A DNA stretch of 47,334 nucleotides from HyVt-443 sp964544655. Lineage in GTDB: Bacteria; Pseudomonadota; Gammaproteobacteria; Chromatiales; Chromatiaceae. The stretch spans positions 1 to 47,334 of the forward strand of contig CAZJCM010000027.1 of the NCBI GenBank assembly GCA_964544655.1, in the 5' to 3' direction. This document shows positions 34,273 to 42,422 of this stretch, in pieces. The stretch's first letter is position 1; every line of letters starts with the position of its first letter. Both the position numbers and the translations under genes were made by a program. The notes beneath the pieces were generated by a model that was not told the origin of the DNA, made no database searches, and saw only the letters and a list, made by a program, of their open reading frames with translations.

Positions 34273-34407
34273 TCTCTAATACCTCTAAAGTAGCTACAGC
34301 CCCTGCCCGTCCGGCCGGGTTACTGATTGTGAATCCTGATCTCCGGCCGGATCCCGTTCCGTGCCGACCGCTGATGATACATTAAAATGCCGTCCGGCGC
34401 AGACTCA

Positions 34408-34734
34408 TCACTGGCCGCGCCGGGCCTTCTCCTCCAACCCGGAAAGCCCAAACCGGCGCGCCAGTTCCTGCACCACGTCCTGCGGTCCCAATCCCTGATG
34501 GGCCAGCAACACCATGGAATGGAACCAGAGATCCGCCGTTTCATAGACGATCTTCTCCGCATCACCGTCTTTGGCCGCCATTACCGTTTCCGTGGCCTCT
34601 TCACCGATCTTCTTCAGAATGGCGTCCAGCCCCTTGTGATACAGGCCGGCCACGTATGAAGTATCGGGATCAGCCGTCTTGCGCGCCTCCAGCACCTCGG
34701 CCAATCGATTCAGGGTATCATCCGTCACCGTCAC
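34408..34734 (-). CDS. hisE: Phosphoribosyl-ATP pyrophosphatase HisE
   Basis: The 108-residue protein is a stand-alone HisE with the MazG-like metal site: KIGEEATETVMAAKDGD, then YETADLWFHSMVLL. HisE hydrolyses phosphoribosyl-ATP to phosphoribosyl-AMP, the second step of histidine synthesis. Length is normal for monofunctional HisE. In many relatives hisI precedes hisE directly; here the preceding gene encodes a SYLF protein that overlaps hisE by four bases (ATGA at 34731-34734), so the two are translationally coupled. The HisI activity needed for the next step must be encoded elsewhere. Confidence 0.96.
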   Translation of the reverse strand: MTVTDDTLNRLAEVLEARKTADPDTSYVAGLYHKGLDAILKKIGEEATETVMAAKDGDAEKIVYETADLWFHSMVLLAHQGLGPQDVVQELARRFGLSGLEEKARRGQ

Positions 34735-35417
34735 TCGGTCATCTCCTGTAGTTTGCCTTGCAACTGGCGGGCAGAATCTGGCAGGGCCCCGATGTCACCG
34801 GCAAATATCCGCTCCGGTGTGACATCCGGACGCCGATAGTAGGCGATATTGTCCGCCGGCTGCATCTTCAGCGAGGCACCATCCAGGGAGATACCGGCAA
34901 ACAGCCCCCGGCTGCGCGAGTAGGCATAGATCTCCGCCCCCAACCCGATATCAGTCGCCGCCCCGGTATGCCGCCCAACCGGCCCCGCCGCCACCGAGGC
35001 CCCGGCGCCGATTGTGAGCTTGCCTGCAGCGATCTTCTGCACCCCTTTGCGCGACTTGAATACCAAAATCACGTCCGTGGACTGGGCCCCGATCTGCCAG
35101 CCGACGCTGCCCCCGGTAAGGGAGACGAAGGCCGGCCCGCTCCATGTTCCATCAGGCTTACGCACCAACACCACACCTTTGCCATAACGGCCACCGATCA
35201 CCAGCCCCAATTTGATCACTTTGGGGATCACGGCAATGCCCTGGGCATTTTCCAGCAGGGCCCGGGGAATGGACTTCTCTGGAATCCGGCCGATCTGTTC
35301 CAGCACTTCGATCACTTCAGCGAGCTTCACCTCTTGGTCACCGCCTGCAGCGACAGCCGATCCGGGACCGACCAACAGGGGCAGGATCAGCAGCAGCGGC
35401 AGAATGGTTCTGATCAT
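34731..35417 (-). CDS. Exported SYLF-domain (YSC84-like) lipid-binding protein
   Basis: The 228-residue protein has a signal peptide (to about residue 24, ending AVAAG). A SYLF/DUF500 domain follows, with ARALLENAQGIAVIPKVIK-like opening, GGRYGKGVVLVR, TGGSVGWQIGAQSTD, GAGASVAAGPVGR, YSRSRGLFAGISLDG and a final helical segment. Bacterial SYLF proteins are periplasmic or outer-membrane associated and related to eukaryotic phosphoinositide-binding Ysc84; their bacterial function is poorly known. It sits between hisF (52 bases upstream) and hisE (4-base overlap), exactly where hisI is usual, and so should be expressed with histidine genes. A catalytic role in histidine synthesis is not suggested by the fold. 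Confidence 0.9.
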   Translation of the reverse strand: MIRTILPLLLILPLLVGPGSAVAAGGDQEVKLAEVIEVLEQIGRIPEKSIPRALLENAQGIAVIPKVIKLGLVIGGRYGKGVVLVRKPDGTWSGPAFVSLTGGSVGWQIGAQSTDVILVFKSRKGVQKIAAGKLTIGAGASVAAGPVGRHTGAATDIGLGAEIYAYSRSRGLFAGISLDGASLKMQPADNIAYYRRPDVTPERIFAGDIGALPDSARQLQGKLQEMTE

Positions 35418-35469
35418 CGTTCTTTATCTCTCTCTACAGCGTCCCCGGCGAGTTATCACGAGCCGCCGC

Positions 35470-36240
<771 letters not shown>

Positions 36241-36257
36241 GATTAAACCGTTTCCAT

Positions 36258-36995
36258 TTAGCTCTGTTCAGCGTCCGCCACCCGCTGCCCTTCGGCGAAA
36301 TCCAAGGTGCCCTCATAGATGGCACGACCGGTAATGGCGCCCATGATACCGGATCCGGCCACTTCACACAGGGCACGAATGTCATCGATATTGGTGATAC
36401 CACCGGAGGCGATCACAGGAATGGTGATCGCCTCGGCCAGGGCGGCCGTGGCCGTCACATTGGGGCCGGTGAGCATGCCGTCGCGGCCGATGTCGGTATA
36501 GACGATGGCGGTGACCCCGTCCTGCTGGAAGCGCCGCGCCAGATCGGTGACACGATGTTCCGTGACCGTGGCCCAGCCGTCGATGGCAACCATACCGTCT
36601 TTGGCATCCAGACCGACGATGACATGGCCGGGAAACGCGCTGCACGCCTGGCTGACGAAGTCCGGTGTCTTCACCGCCTGGGTGCCGATGATGACATAAC
36701 TGACCCCGGCATCCAGATAGGCCCGGATGGTCTCCAGGTCGCGGATACCCCCACCCACCTGGATCGGCAGATCGGGATAGGCGGCTGCGATGCGGCGGAT
36801 CACATCGCCATTCACCGGCTCACCGGCGAAGGCGCCGTTGAGATCCACCAGATGCAGACGACGGGCGCCCGCCGCCACCCAGCGGCCGGCCACCTCCACC
36901 GGGTCATCGGAAAAAATGGTCTCGTCATCCATGCGGCCCTGTCGCAGACGCACACAACGCCCATCCTTCAGATCGATTGCGGGTATCAATAACAT
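36258..36995 (-). CDS. hisA: ProFAR isomerase HisA
   Basis: The 245-residue TIM barrel begins LIPAIDLKDGRCVRLRQG with catalytic D8, and has QVGGGIRD and ASGGITN phosphate loops and VIVGLDAKDG with the second catalytic Asp. HisA performs the Amadori rearrangement of ProFAR to PRFAR. The gene has standard length and is followed closely by hisF. Upstream, 224 bases separate it from hisH, unusually long for this operon, and that gap contains a large hairpin repeat. Confidence 0.98.
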   Translation of the reverse strand: MLLIPAIDLKDGRCVRLRQGRMDDETIFSDDPVEVAGRWVAAGARRLHLVDLNGAFAGEPVNGDVIRRIAAAYPDLPIQVGGGIRDLETIRAYLDAGVSYVIIGTQAVKTPDFVSQACSAFPGHVIVGLDAKDGMVAIDGWATVTEHRVTDLARRFQQDGVTAIVYTDIGRDGMLTGPNVTATAALAEAITIPVIASGGITNIDDIRALCEVAGSGIMGAITGRAIYEGTLDFAEGQRVADAEQS

Positions 36996-37073
36996 GTTCC
37001 ATGAACCTTTTATGAAAAATATGGTTGGTTACGGTCTTTACAACCGGACAAGACCATGGCTGTGCTGCCCAAC

Positions 37074-37177
37074 CGGGGGATGATCGCCATTTGCCGGAGT
37101 GTCGGCGGCAGGGATGCCGCCGCCAAGCCTCCATGGATGGATTTACGGCGTCTCCGGCAAGCGGTGAACATCCCCCG
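37074..37177 (+). repeat. Dispersed hairpin repeat, copy A, inside the his operon
   Basis: The clearest copy. Three nested perfect stems: CGGGGGATG (37074-37082)/CATCCCCCG (37169-37177), TTGCCGGAG (37091-37099)/CTCCGGCAA (37152-37160) and GGCGGCA (37104-37110)/TGCCGCC (37115-37121). The core continues AAGCCTCCATGGATGGATTT. It fills most of the hisH-hisA gap. Transcripts of the his genes run through its reverse complement. Confidence 0.85.
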
Positions 37178-37219
37178 ACCCATGAGCGGGTACATCATCT
37201 CCCGCCTGATCCCGGAATC

Positions 37220-37858
37220 TCAAGGCATCCATTGCAGAAAATTCTGCAGCAGACGCAAGCCGGCGGCGGCGCTCTTCTCCGGGTGAAACTGGGTGGCGAA
37301 CAGATTTTCCCGCGCCACCACACTGGTGAAACTGATCCCGTAATCGGTGGTACCGGCCACCAGCGACTCATCTTCGGGTACCACATAATAGCTGTGCACA
37401 AAATAGAACCGGCTGTGATCCTGAATCCCCGCCCACAATGGATGGGGCCGCTGATCGACCCGGTTCCATCCCATCTGCGGGATCTTCATACGCCGGCCCT
37501 GGGCATCGTGGGACTCCGGGAACCGTCGCACCTTGCCCGGAATCAGCCCCAGCAGCTCGGTACCACCGTTCTCATCACTGAAGGCCATCAGCACCTGCAT
37601 CCCCATGCAGATGCCGAAGAAGGGCTTGCTGCGGGCCGCCTCCAGCACCGCCTGATTCAGGTGATGGTCGGAAATGGCCGCCATGCAGTCCCGTGCCGCC
37701 CCCTGACCGGGAAAGACCACCCGGTCGGCCTGCCCGATCAGCGCCGGATCATCGGTGACCAGCACCCGGTCTCCGGCTGCCGCCACGTGCTCTACCGCCT
37801 TGGAGACGGAGCGCAGGTTACCCATGCCATAGTCGATAACTGCAATGGTTTGTGTCAT
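37220..37858 (-). CDS. hisH: Imidazole glycerol phosphate synthase glutaminase subunit HisH
   Basis: The 212-residue class I glutamine amidotransferase contains the nucleophile motif GICMGMQVL and the His-Glu pair in TQFHPEKS, plus the HSYYV segment typical of HisH. It releases ammonia from glutamine and channels it to HisF. Its order hisB-hisH-hisA-hisF is normal. The start MTQTIAVIDYGMGNLRS is typical. Confidence 0.97.
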   Translation of the reverse strand: MTQTIAVIDYGMGNLRSVSKAVEHVAAAGDRVLVTDDPALIGQADRVVFPGQGAARDCMAAISDHHLNQAVLEAARSKPFFGICMGMQVLMAFSDENGGTELLGLIPGKVRRFPESHDAQGRRMKIPQMGWNRVDQRPHPLWAGIQDHSRFYFVHSYYVVPEDESLVAGTTDYGISFTSVVARENLFATQFHPEKSAAAGLRLLQNFLQWMP

Positions 37859-37946
37859 AACTGACGCCAGATCAATAGTTGTATCGTAACTTGAAGCCGA
37901 AACAGCCGTTCAGCCTGTTGTTGCAGGAGCAGTGGCCATCTGCCAG

Positions 37947-38537
37947 TCAGAGGCTGCCCTTGGTCGACGGGGTGATACCGGCCATGCGCGGATCCGCCTC
38001 CAGGGCCATCCGCAAGGCCCGGCCAAATGCCTTGAACAGGGTCTCGGCGATATGGTGCGCATTGCGACCGCGCAGGCAGTCCGCGTGCAGGGTCACCCCG
38101 GCATGATTGACGAACCCCTGAAAGAACTCATAGAACAGCTCGGTATCGAACTCGCCGATACGGGCCCGAGGAAAATCCACATGGAACTCCAGTCCGGGGC
38201 GACCGGAAAAATCGATCACCACCCGCGACAGGGCCTCGTCCAGCGGCACATAGGCGTGGCCATAACGCCGAATCCCCTTCTTGTCCCCCACGGCCTCGGC
38301 CATCGCCTGCCCCAGGGTGATGCCGATATCCTCTGCCGTGTGGTGACCATCGATATGGAGGTCGCCCTTGGCCTGAATATCCAGATCGATCATACCGTGG
38401 CGTGCCACCTGTTCCAGCATGTGCTCAAGAAACGGCAGGCCGGTATTCAACCTGGCTTCACCCGTTCCATCCAGATCAATGGCGACCCGGATACGGGTCT
38501 CCAGGGTATTGCGCTCGATTTCCGCCTTTCGCTGCAT
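37947..38537 (-). CDS. hisB: Imidazoleglycerol-phosphate dehydratase HisB
   Basis: The 196-residue protein is the monofunctional dehydratase, lacking the phosphatase half found in E. coli HisB. Metal-binding motifs are visible: FLEHMLEQVARHG, GDLHIDGHHTAEDIGI, and the second set HVDFP and NAHHIAETLFKAFGRAL. It converts imidazole glycerol phosphate to imidazole acetol phosphate. It appears to be first in this his-tat run, with 379 bases to the divergent gene upstream. Start MQRKAEIERNTLETRI is usual for the family. Confidence 0.97.
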   Translation of the reverse strand: MQRKAEIERNTLETRIRVAIDLDGTGEARLNTGLPFLEHMLEQVARHGMIDLDIQAKGDLHIDGHHTAEDIGITLGQAMAEAVGDKKGIRRYGHAYVPLDEALSRVVIDFSGRPGLEFHVDFPRARIGEFDTELFYEFFQGFVNHAGVTLHADCLRGRNAHHIAETLFKAFGRALRMALEADPRMAGITPSTKGSL

Positions 38538-38916
38538 GAATCGGACTCCACCAGACGGGGCGTTCTGCCGCCCATCAGACTATCAAGGTTTAAAGAATGA
38601 GCCATTTTATGCTATGTCTGCAATGATCGCACCCGGTTATCTTCCCTGAAACATATTCAGCCCCCATAGTATCGACCCATGAAACCAGCACGGGCCCCTA
38701 CCAGGGTGTGTCAGCGCCATACCACAGGGGGTATAGTATTAATAAAGAATGGGTCAAGTTATCGCCTCAGCTGCCGAGTAGATTGGTAACAGTGGTTCAT
38801 GGAACCATCCCTGACCGGCCTTGTGTGCAGCGCCCCGAGCGCGCGGAGCAAGAGCCGCTGCAAGTTGCCGCCCCTCTAACTGAAAAACAAGAAAAGCCTG
38901 TCAAGCAGCAGATTAG
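38538..38916. promoter_or_regulatory. Divergent intergenic region between hisB and a GGDEF-EAL gene
   Basis: No gene is supported. The region should contain promoters for both directions, but no hexamer pair stands out. It holds the inverted repeats ATACC/GGTAT around 38730 and TGGTTC-ATG-GAACCA around 38795. ACAGTGGTTCAT near 38790 also occurs (reverse strand) next to the left arm of hairpin copy C, so a fragment of the repeat family may be present. Confidence 0.4.
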
Positions 38917-41508
38917 ATGTCCAGCGATCTCACCTTCGATGATCAGAGAAAACGCCGCCGTGGCCTGGGATTCGCCGCAGCACTTCTGTGGACACTGGTA
39001 ATCTGCGCCTCTCTCACCTGGAACCTGTGGCAGCAGAAGAGGGGCATACTGGAAGTGGCACGCAGTCAGGCACGTGCGGCACTGGAGACCCAGGCCGCCA
39101 CACGCCGTTTCGTCACCAACGTAGGTGGGATCTATGTAGCCGTGGACAAGGGGATTGAGCCCAGCCCCTTCCTTGCCCACCTCCCCGACCGGGACATCCC
39201 TGGCCCCGGCGGCAAGCTGCTCACCTTGGTGAACTCCACCTACCTGATCAGGTTGGTGGACGAAGCTACGCAGAACCGTGAGCAGGTGCGGGTACGAGCT
39301 ACCGCGCTCAATGTCCTGTCGAGCAAAAACGCCCCGGACCCTTGGGAGCGGGAAGCCCTGCGCCGTGTTCACGCAGGAGCACCCTATTGGTCGGAGATGG
39401 TAGTCGAGGATGGTGAGCGCTGGTGGCGCGAACTCAGGCCGCGCATCGCCTCGCCAGACTGTCTGCATTGCCATCAGAAACAGGGGGTCAAACCCGGGGA
39501 CATCCTCGGCGGTCTCTCGGTGAAGGTCCCTCTGACCTCCCTGGAGGCGGTCATGGCCGAGCACCGCCGCGGGGTATGGCTCGGCCATGGCCTGATCTGG
39601 TCTCTGGGATTGCTCGGCATCCTGTGGAGCTTCAACCTCACTGGGCGCTGGGCGCGGCAGCGCGCCGACATGGAGCGCAAACTGGAGCAGGAACTGAGCA
39701 ATGAGCGCACCCTGGGCGACATTCTCGAGGTGTCCCTATCGGACCTGCCCTTCGAGTCCCAGCTGAACCGCATCCTTGAGGCGACCACATGCAACCCCCT
39801 GACCGACCTGCAGTCCAAGGGAGCGATATTTCTGACGGACCCTGAAAATGAGTCCCTGCTCTTGACAGCGCAGGTGGGCCTGGCTCCCCCGCTATTGGAG
39901 AGCTGTAGCCGGATCCCTTTCGGCTACTGCCTCTGCGGACGGGCCGCTGCCACACGCGAGATAGTGTTTGCAGGCTGCGTGGATGAACGCCACGAGACAC
40001 GCTACCCTGGAATGCCCGCCCACGGCCACTACTGCGTACCCATCCGCAGCGGTGAGCGCCTGCTCGGCGTGTTCACTCTCTACGTGGCCGACGGCCATCT
40101 CCAGAATGCCCAGGAGATACGTTTCCTCACCTCGGTGGCCGATATACTGGGCAACCTGATCGAGCGCCATCTTGCCCAGCAACGTCTGAAACATCAGGCC
40201 TTCTATGACCATCTCACCGGCCTGCCCAACCGCAGCCTGTTCCTGGATCACCTGCACCACCATCTGGACAGCGAGCACAACCGCAGACCGTGTCTCTCAG
40301 CCGTGATGTTCCTGGATCTCGACCGCTTCAAGACCATCAACGACGCCCTGGGCCACGACCTTGGTGACCGTCTGCTCGCCGAGTCGGCAAGACGCATTGC
40401 CAGCTGCGTACGCCCCCAGGACACGGTTGCACGCCTGGGCGGTGATGAATTCACCGTGCTGGTGCAGGATGCGGGCAATCACACCACCGTCACCCATATC
40501 GCCGAGCGCATCCATCATGCCCTGGCGCTGCCGTTTCATCTCGATGGGCGAACGGTGACGACATCCACCAGCATCGGTATCGCCTTTACCGATACCCCCG
40601 ACCCGACCCCAGACGGCCTGCTGCGTGATGCTGACATCGCCATGTACCAGGCCAAGGCCGAGGGCAATGGACGCAGCGTGATTTTCGATGTTCAGATGCA
40701 CGGCGCTGCACACCAGGCCCTGGCCCGTGAACAGGATTTGAGGACAGCGCTTGACGAGGGCCAGATCGAGGCCTGGTACCAGCCCATCGTAAGCCTGACG
40801 GAAGGGCGTATCCGTGGGTTTGAGCTACTGGCCCGCTGGCGTCACCCGGAGCGCGGCCTGATCCCACCCGCCGAATTCATCCCGATGGCCGAAGAGCTGG
40901 GGCTGGTGCGGGAGATAGACCACCGAATGCTGGAGCAAGCCTGTGCGACTCTCGAGGCATGGCATGACCATTTCACCGCCGGAATAATGGACGAACTCTA
41001 TCTCGCGGTGAACTTCTCCAGCAAACATTTTTCCCAGGGCGATTTCATGAAGTCCCTGATGCGCGTCACCGAAGCGACCAAAGTGAGGCCGGAGCAGATT
41101 CAGCTGGAGGTCACCGAGGGGCTGCTGCTGCGAGATCCGGACGCCGCCGCGCAGATACTGAGGCGGCTGAATGAGATGGGCTACAAGGTCGCCCTGGATG
41201 ACTTTGGGACCGGTTATTCCTCGCTGGCCTATCTCCATCGCCTGCCAGCCCAGACGCTCAAGATCGATCGCAGTTTCATCGCCGGCTTTCTGGACGACGC
41301 GGCCCAGGCCGCGCTGGTGGATGGAATCATCCGTATGGCCCAGAGTTTCCGCATGGAGGTGGTGGCCGAGGGTATCGAAACCGCAGCCCAGGCCCAGGCC
41401 CTCACCGCCATGGGCTGCCATCTGGGGCAGGGGTTCTACTACTCCCGCCCAGTGCCCCTGTCAGAGGCTGGCACCCTGTTGCAGAGAGGGCCGATGGCGC
41501 TAACCTAA
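38917..41508 (+). CDS. Membrane GGDEF-EAL protein with CxxCH sensor and GAF domain
   Basis: The 863-residue protein has membrane helices near 17-36 and 221-240 enclosing a DUF3365-like periplasmic domain with the c-haem motif C182-L-H-C185-H186. A GAF domain (about 265-420) follows, with the cysteine-rich FGYCLCG segment, then GGDEF at 508-512 with intact inhibitory site RPQD. The EAL domain has signature ELL at 636-638 but retains NFSS, EVTEG, DDFGTGYSSL, LKIDRSF and AEGIE. It is the second such haem-type protein in the window after 12649-15225, though its GAF is closer to that of the protein at 16939. It appears monocistronic, transcribed divergently from hisB. Likely input is redox or gas sensing at the haem; whether it nets synthesis or hydrolysis cannot be told. 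Confidence 0.93.
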   Translation: MSSDLTFDDQRKRRRGLGFAAALLWTLVICASLTWNLWQQKRGILEVARSQARAALETQAATRRFVTNVGGIYVAVDKGIEPSPFLAHLPDRDIPGPGGKLLTLVNSTYLIRLVDEATQNREQVRVRATALNVLSSKNAPDPWEREALRRVHAGAPYWSEMVVEDGERWWRELRPRIASPDCLHCHQKQGVKPGDILGGLSVKVPLTSLEAVMAEHRRGVWLGHGLIWSLGLLGILWSFNLTGRWARQRADMERKLEQELSNERTLGDILEVSLSDLPFESQLNRILEATTCNPLTDLQSKGAIFLTDPENESLLLTAQVGLAPPLLESCSRIPFGYCLCGRAAATREIVFAGCVDERHETRYPGMPAHGHYCVPIRSGERLLGVFTLYVADGHLQNAQEIRFLTSVADILGNLIERHLAQQRLKHQAFYDHLTGLPNRSLFLDHLHHHLDSEHNRRPCLSAVMFLDLDRFKTINDALGHDLGDRLLAESARRIASCVRPQDTVARLGGDEFTVLVQDAGNHTTVTHIAERIHHALALPFHLDGRTVTTSTSIGIAFTDTPDPTPDGLLRDADIAMYQAKAEGNGRSVIFDVQMHGAAHQALAREQDLRTALDEGQIEAWYQPIVSLTEGRIRGFELLARWRHPERGLIPPAEFIPMAEELGLVREIDHRMLEQACATLEAWHDHFTAGIMDELYLAVNFSSKHFSQGDFMKSLMRVTEATKVRPEQIQLEVTEGLLLRDPDAAAQILRRLNEMGYKVALDDFGTGYSSLAYLHRLPAQTLKIDRSFIAGFLDDAAQAALVDGIIRMAQSFRMEVVAEGIETAAQAQALTAMGCHLGQGFYYSRPVPLSEAGTLLQRGPMALT

Positions 41509-41558
41509 CATCCTGTCTCCTGTGACGAGTTTGAAGCGGCGCTGCGTGCAGCGTTCAC

Positions 41559-41996
41559 TCACACCTGCAGCCAAAAGGTGACCGGGCCGTCATTCACCAG
41601 GCCCACCTGCATATCCGCACCGAAGATGCCGCTGGCCACCGGCCGATAGGAAGATTGTGCCTGCTGTAACAGATGCTCGAACAACCGCCGCCCGTCATCC
41701 GGTGCCGCTGCGGTGGAGAATCCCGGACGCGTCCCCTTCCGCGTATCCGCCGCCAGGGTGAACTGAGGCACCAGCAACAACCCCCCCGCGACCTCCCGCA
41801 GACTGTGGTTCATGCGCCCCTCCGCGTCGGGAAACACACGATACCCCAGGATCCGCGCCAACAGGCGATCGGCACGGGCCTCATCGTCTTCACGCTCCAC
41901 GCCGACCAGCACCAGCAGGCCACGATCGATGCGGGCCACCGTCCGCTTCGCCACCGTGACCTCGGCCCGGGTCACACGTTGTATCAGTCCAATCAT
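41559..41996 (-). CDS. dtd: D-aminoacyl-tRNA deacylase Dtd
   Basis: From ATG 41996, preceded by GAAGAGGGA, the protein has 145 residues, the length of E. coli Dtd. An upstream in-frame ATG at 42023 would add nine residues not found in the family. Motifs are MIGLIQRVTRAEVTV, the active-site PQFTLAADTRKGTRPGF and the Gly-cisPro motif NDGPVTFWL near the C terminus. Dtd removes D-amino acids (and glycine from tRNA-Ala), keeping translation chirally clean. It converges on the GGDEF-EAL gene; a CGCTGC/GCAGCG hairpin near 41535 lies between the two ends. Confidence 0.97.
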   Translation of the reverse strand: MIGLIQRVTRAEVTVAKRTVARIDRGLLVLVGVEREDDEARADRLLARILGYRVFPDAEGRMNHSLREVAGGLLLVPQFTLAADTRKGTRPGFSTAAAPDDGRRLFEHLLQQAQSSYRPVASGIFGADMQVGLVNDGPVTFWLQV

Positions 41997-42023
41997 TCCC
42001 TCTTCCTGTCGAGGTTGCCGCAA

Positions 42024-42290
42024 TTGTTCCGGATCTGTCCGGGGCGGGCAAAGCCACGCTGCAGCGGTTGCGAAGTTACAGCCATCCCGGAACGACGAAG
42101 GGTAGACAGGGTTTTCCCTAATGCCGCTTCAGAATCCACCTACACACCGTCGCGCCTCCGCCCCATGGAGGAAATCACCGGAATCCGTAAACTAATAACC
42201 GTCGCCATCAAGGATGTCCACGGAATGAAAACCGCTCCCATGGATGAATCCTAAGGACGGGTACCCTTTGCCAACCAAGCCCGGCGACAC
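42024..42290. other. Intergenic region with possible structured RNA
   Basis: The gap between dtd and typA has no convincing gene. It contains GGGCAAAGCCACG (42046-42058) and GGTAGACAGGGTT (42101-42113), which loosely recall parts of the c-di-GMP-I riboswitch core, and a stretch at 42195-42260 with faint similarity to the hairpin repeat core (CAAGGATG, CCATGGATG). A strong plus-strand terminator follows. An unannotated plus-strand RNA is possible. Confidence 0.25.
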
Positions 42291-42327
42291 AACCCCGACA
42301 GCACGGAATGCTGCCGGGGTTTTTCTT
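42291..42327 (+). terminator. Rho-independent terminator (plus strand)
   Basis: AACCCCGACAGCA pairs with TGCTGCCGGGGTT (one A-C mismatch) around a 5-base loop and is followed by a T-run (TTTTTCTTT). The T-run is on the plus strand, whereas typA and dtd on either side are on the minus strand, so this terminator points against both. Confidence 0.75.
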
Positions 42328-42422
42328 TGGCGCCAGTGCTGTCGTCACCGATCCGGCAAGTCGTGCCGGGAGGCCACTCCCACACCCCCCCCGACACAGA
42401 AACGCAGCATCCTCCGCCTGGC

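Noticed and set aside
42046..42113. Functional c-di-GMP-I riboswitch
   Set aside because: Only short pieces look similar; the first hairpin with the GGGCAAACC strand and the tetraloop is not visible, and no downstream gene on that strand exists. Kept only as a weak finding.
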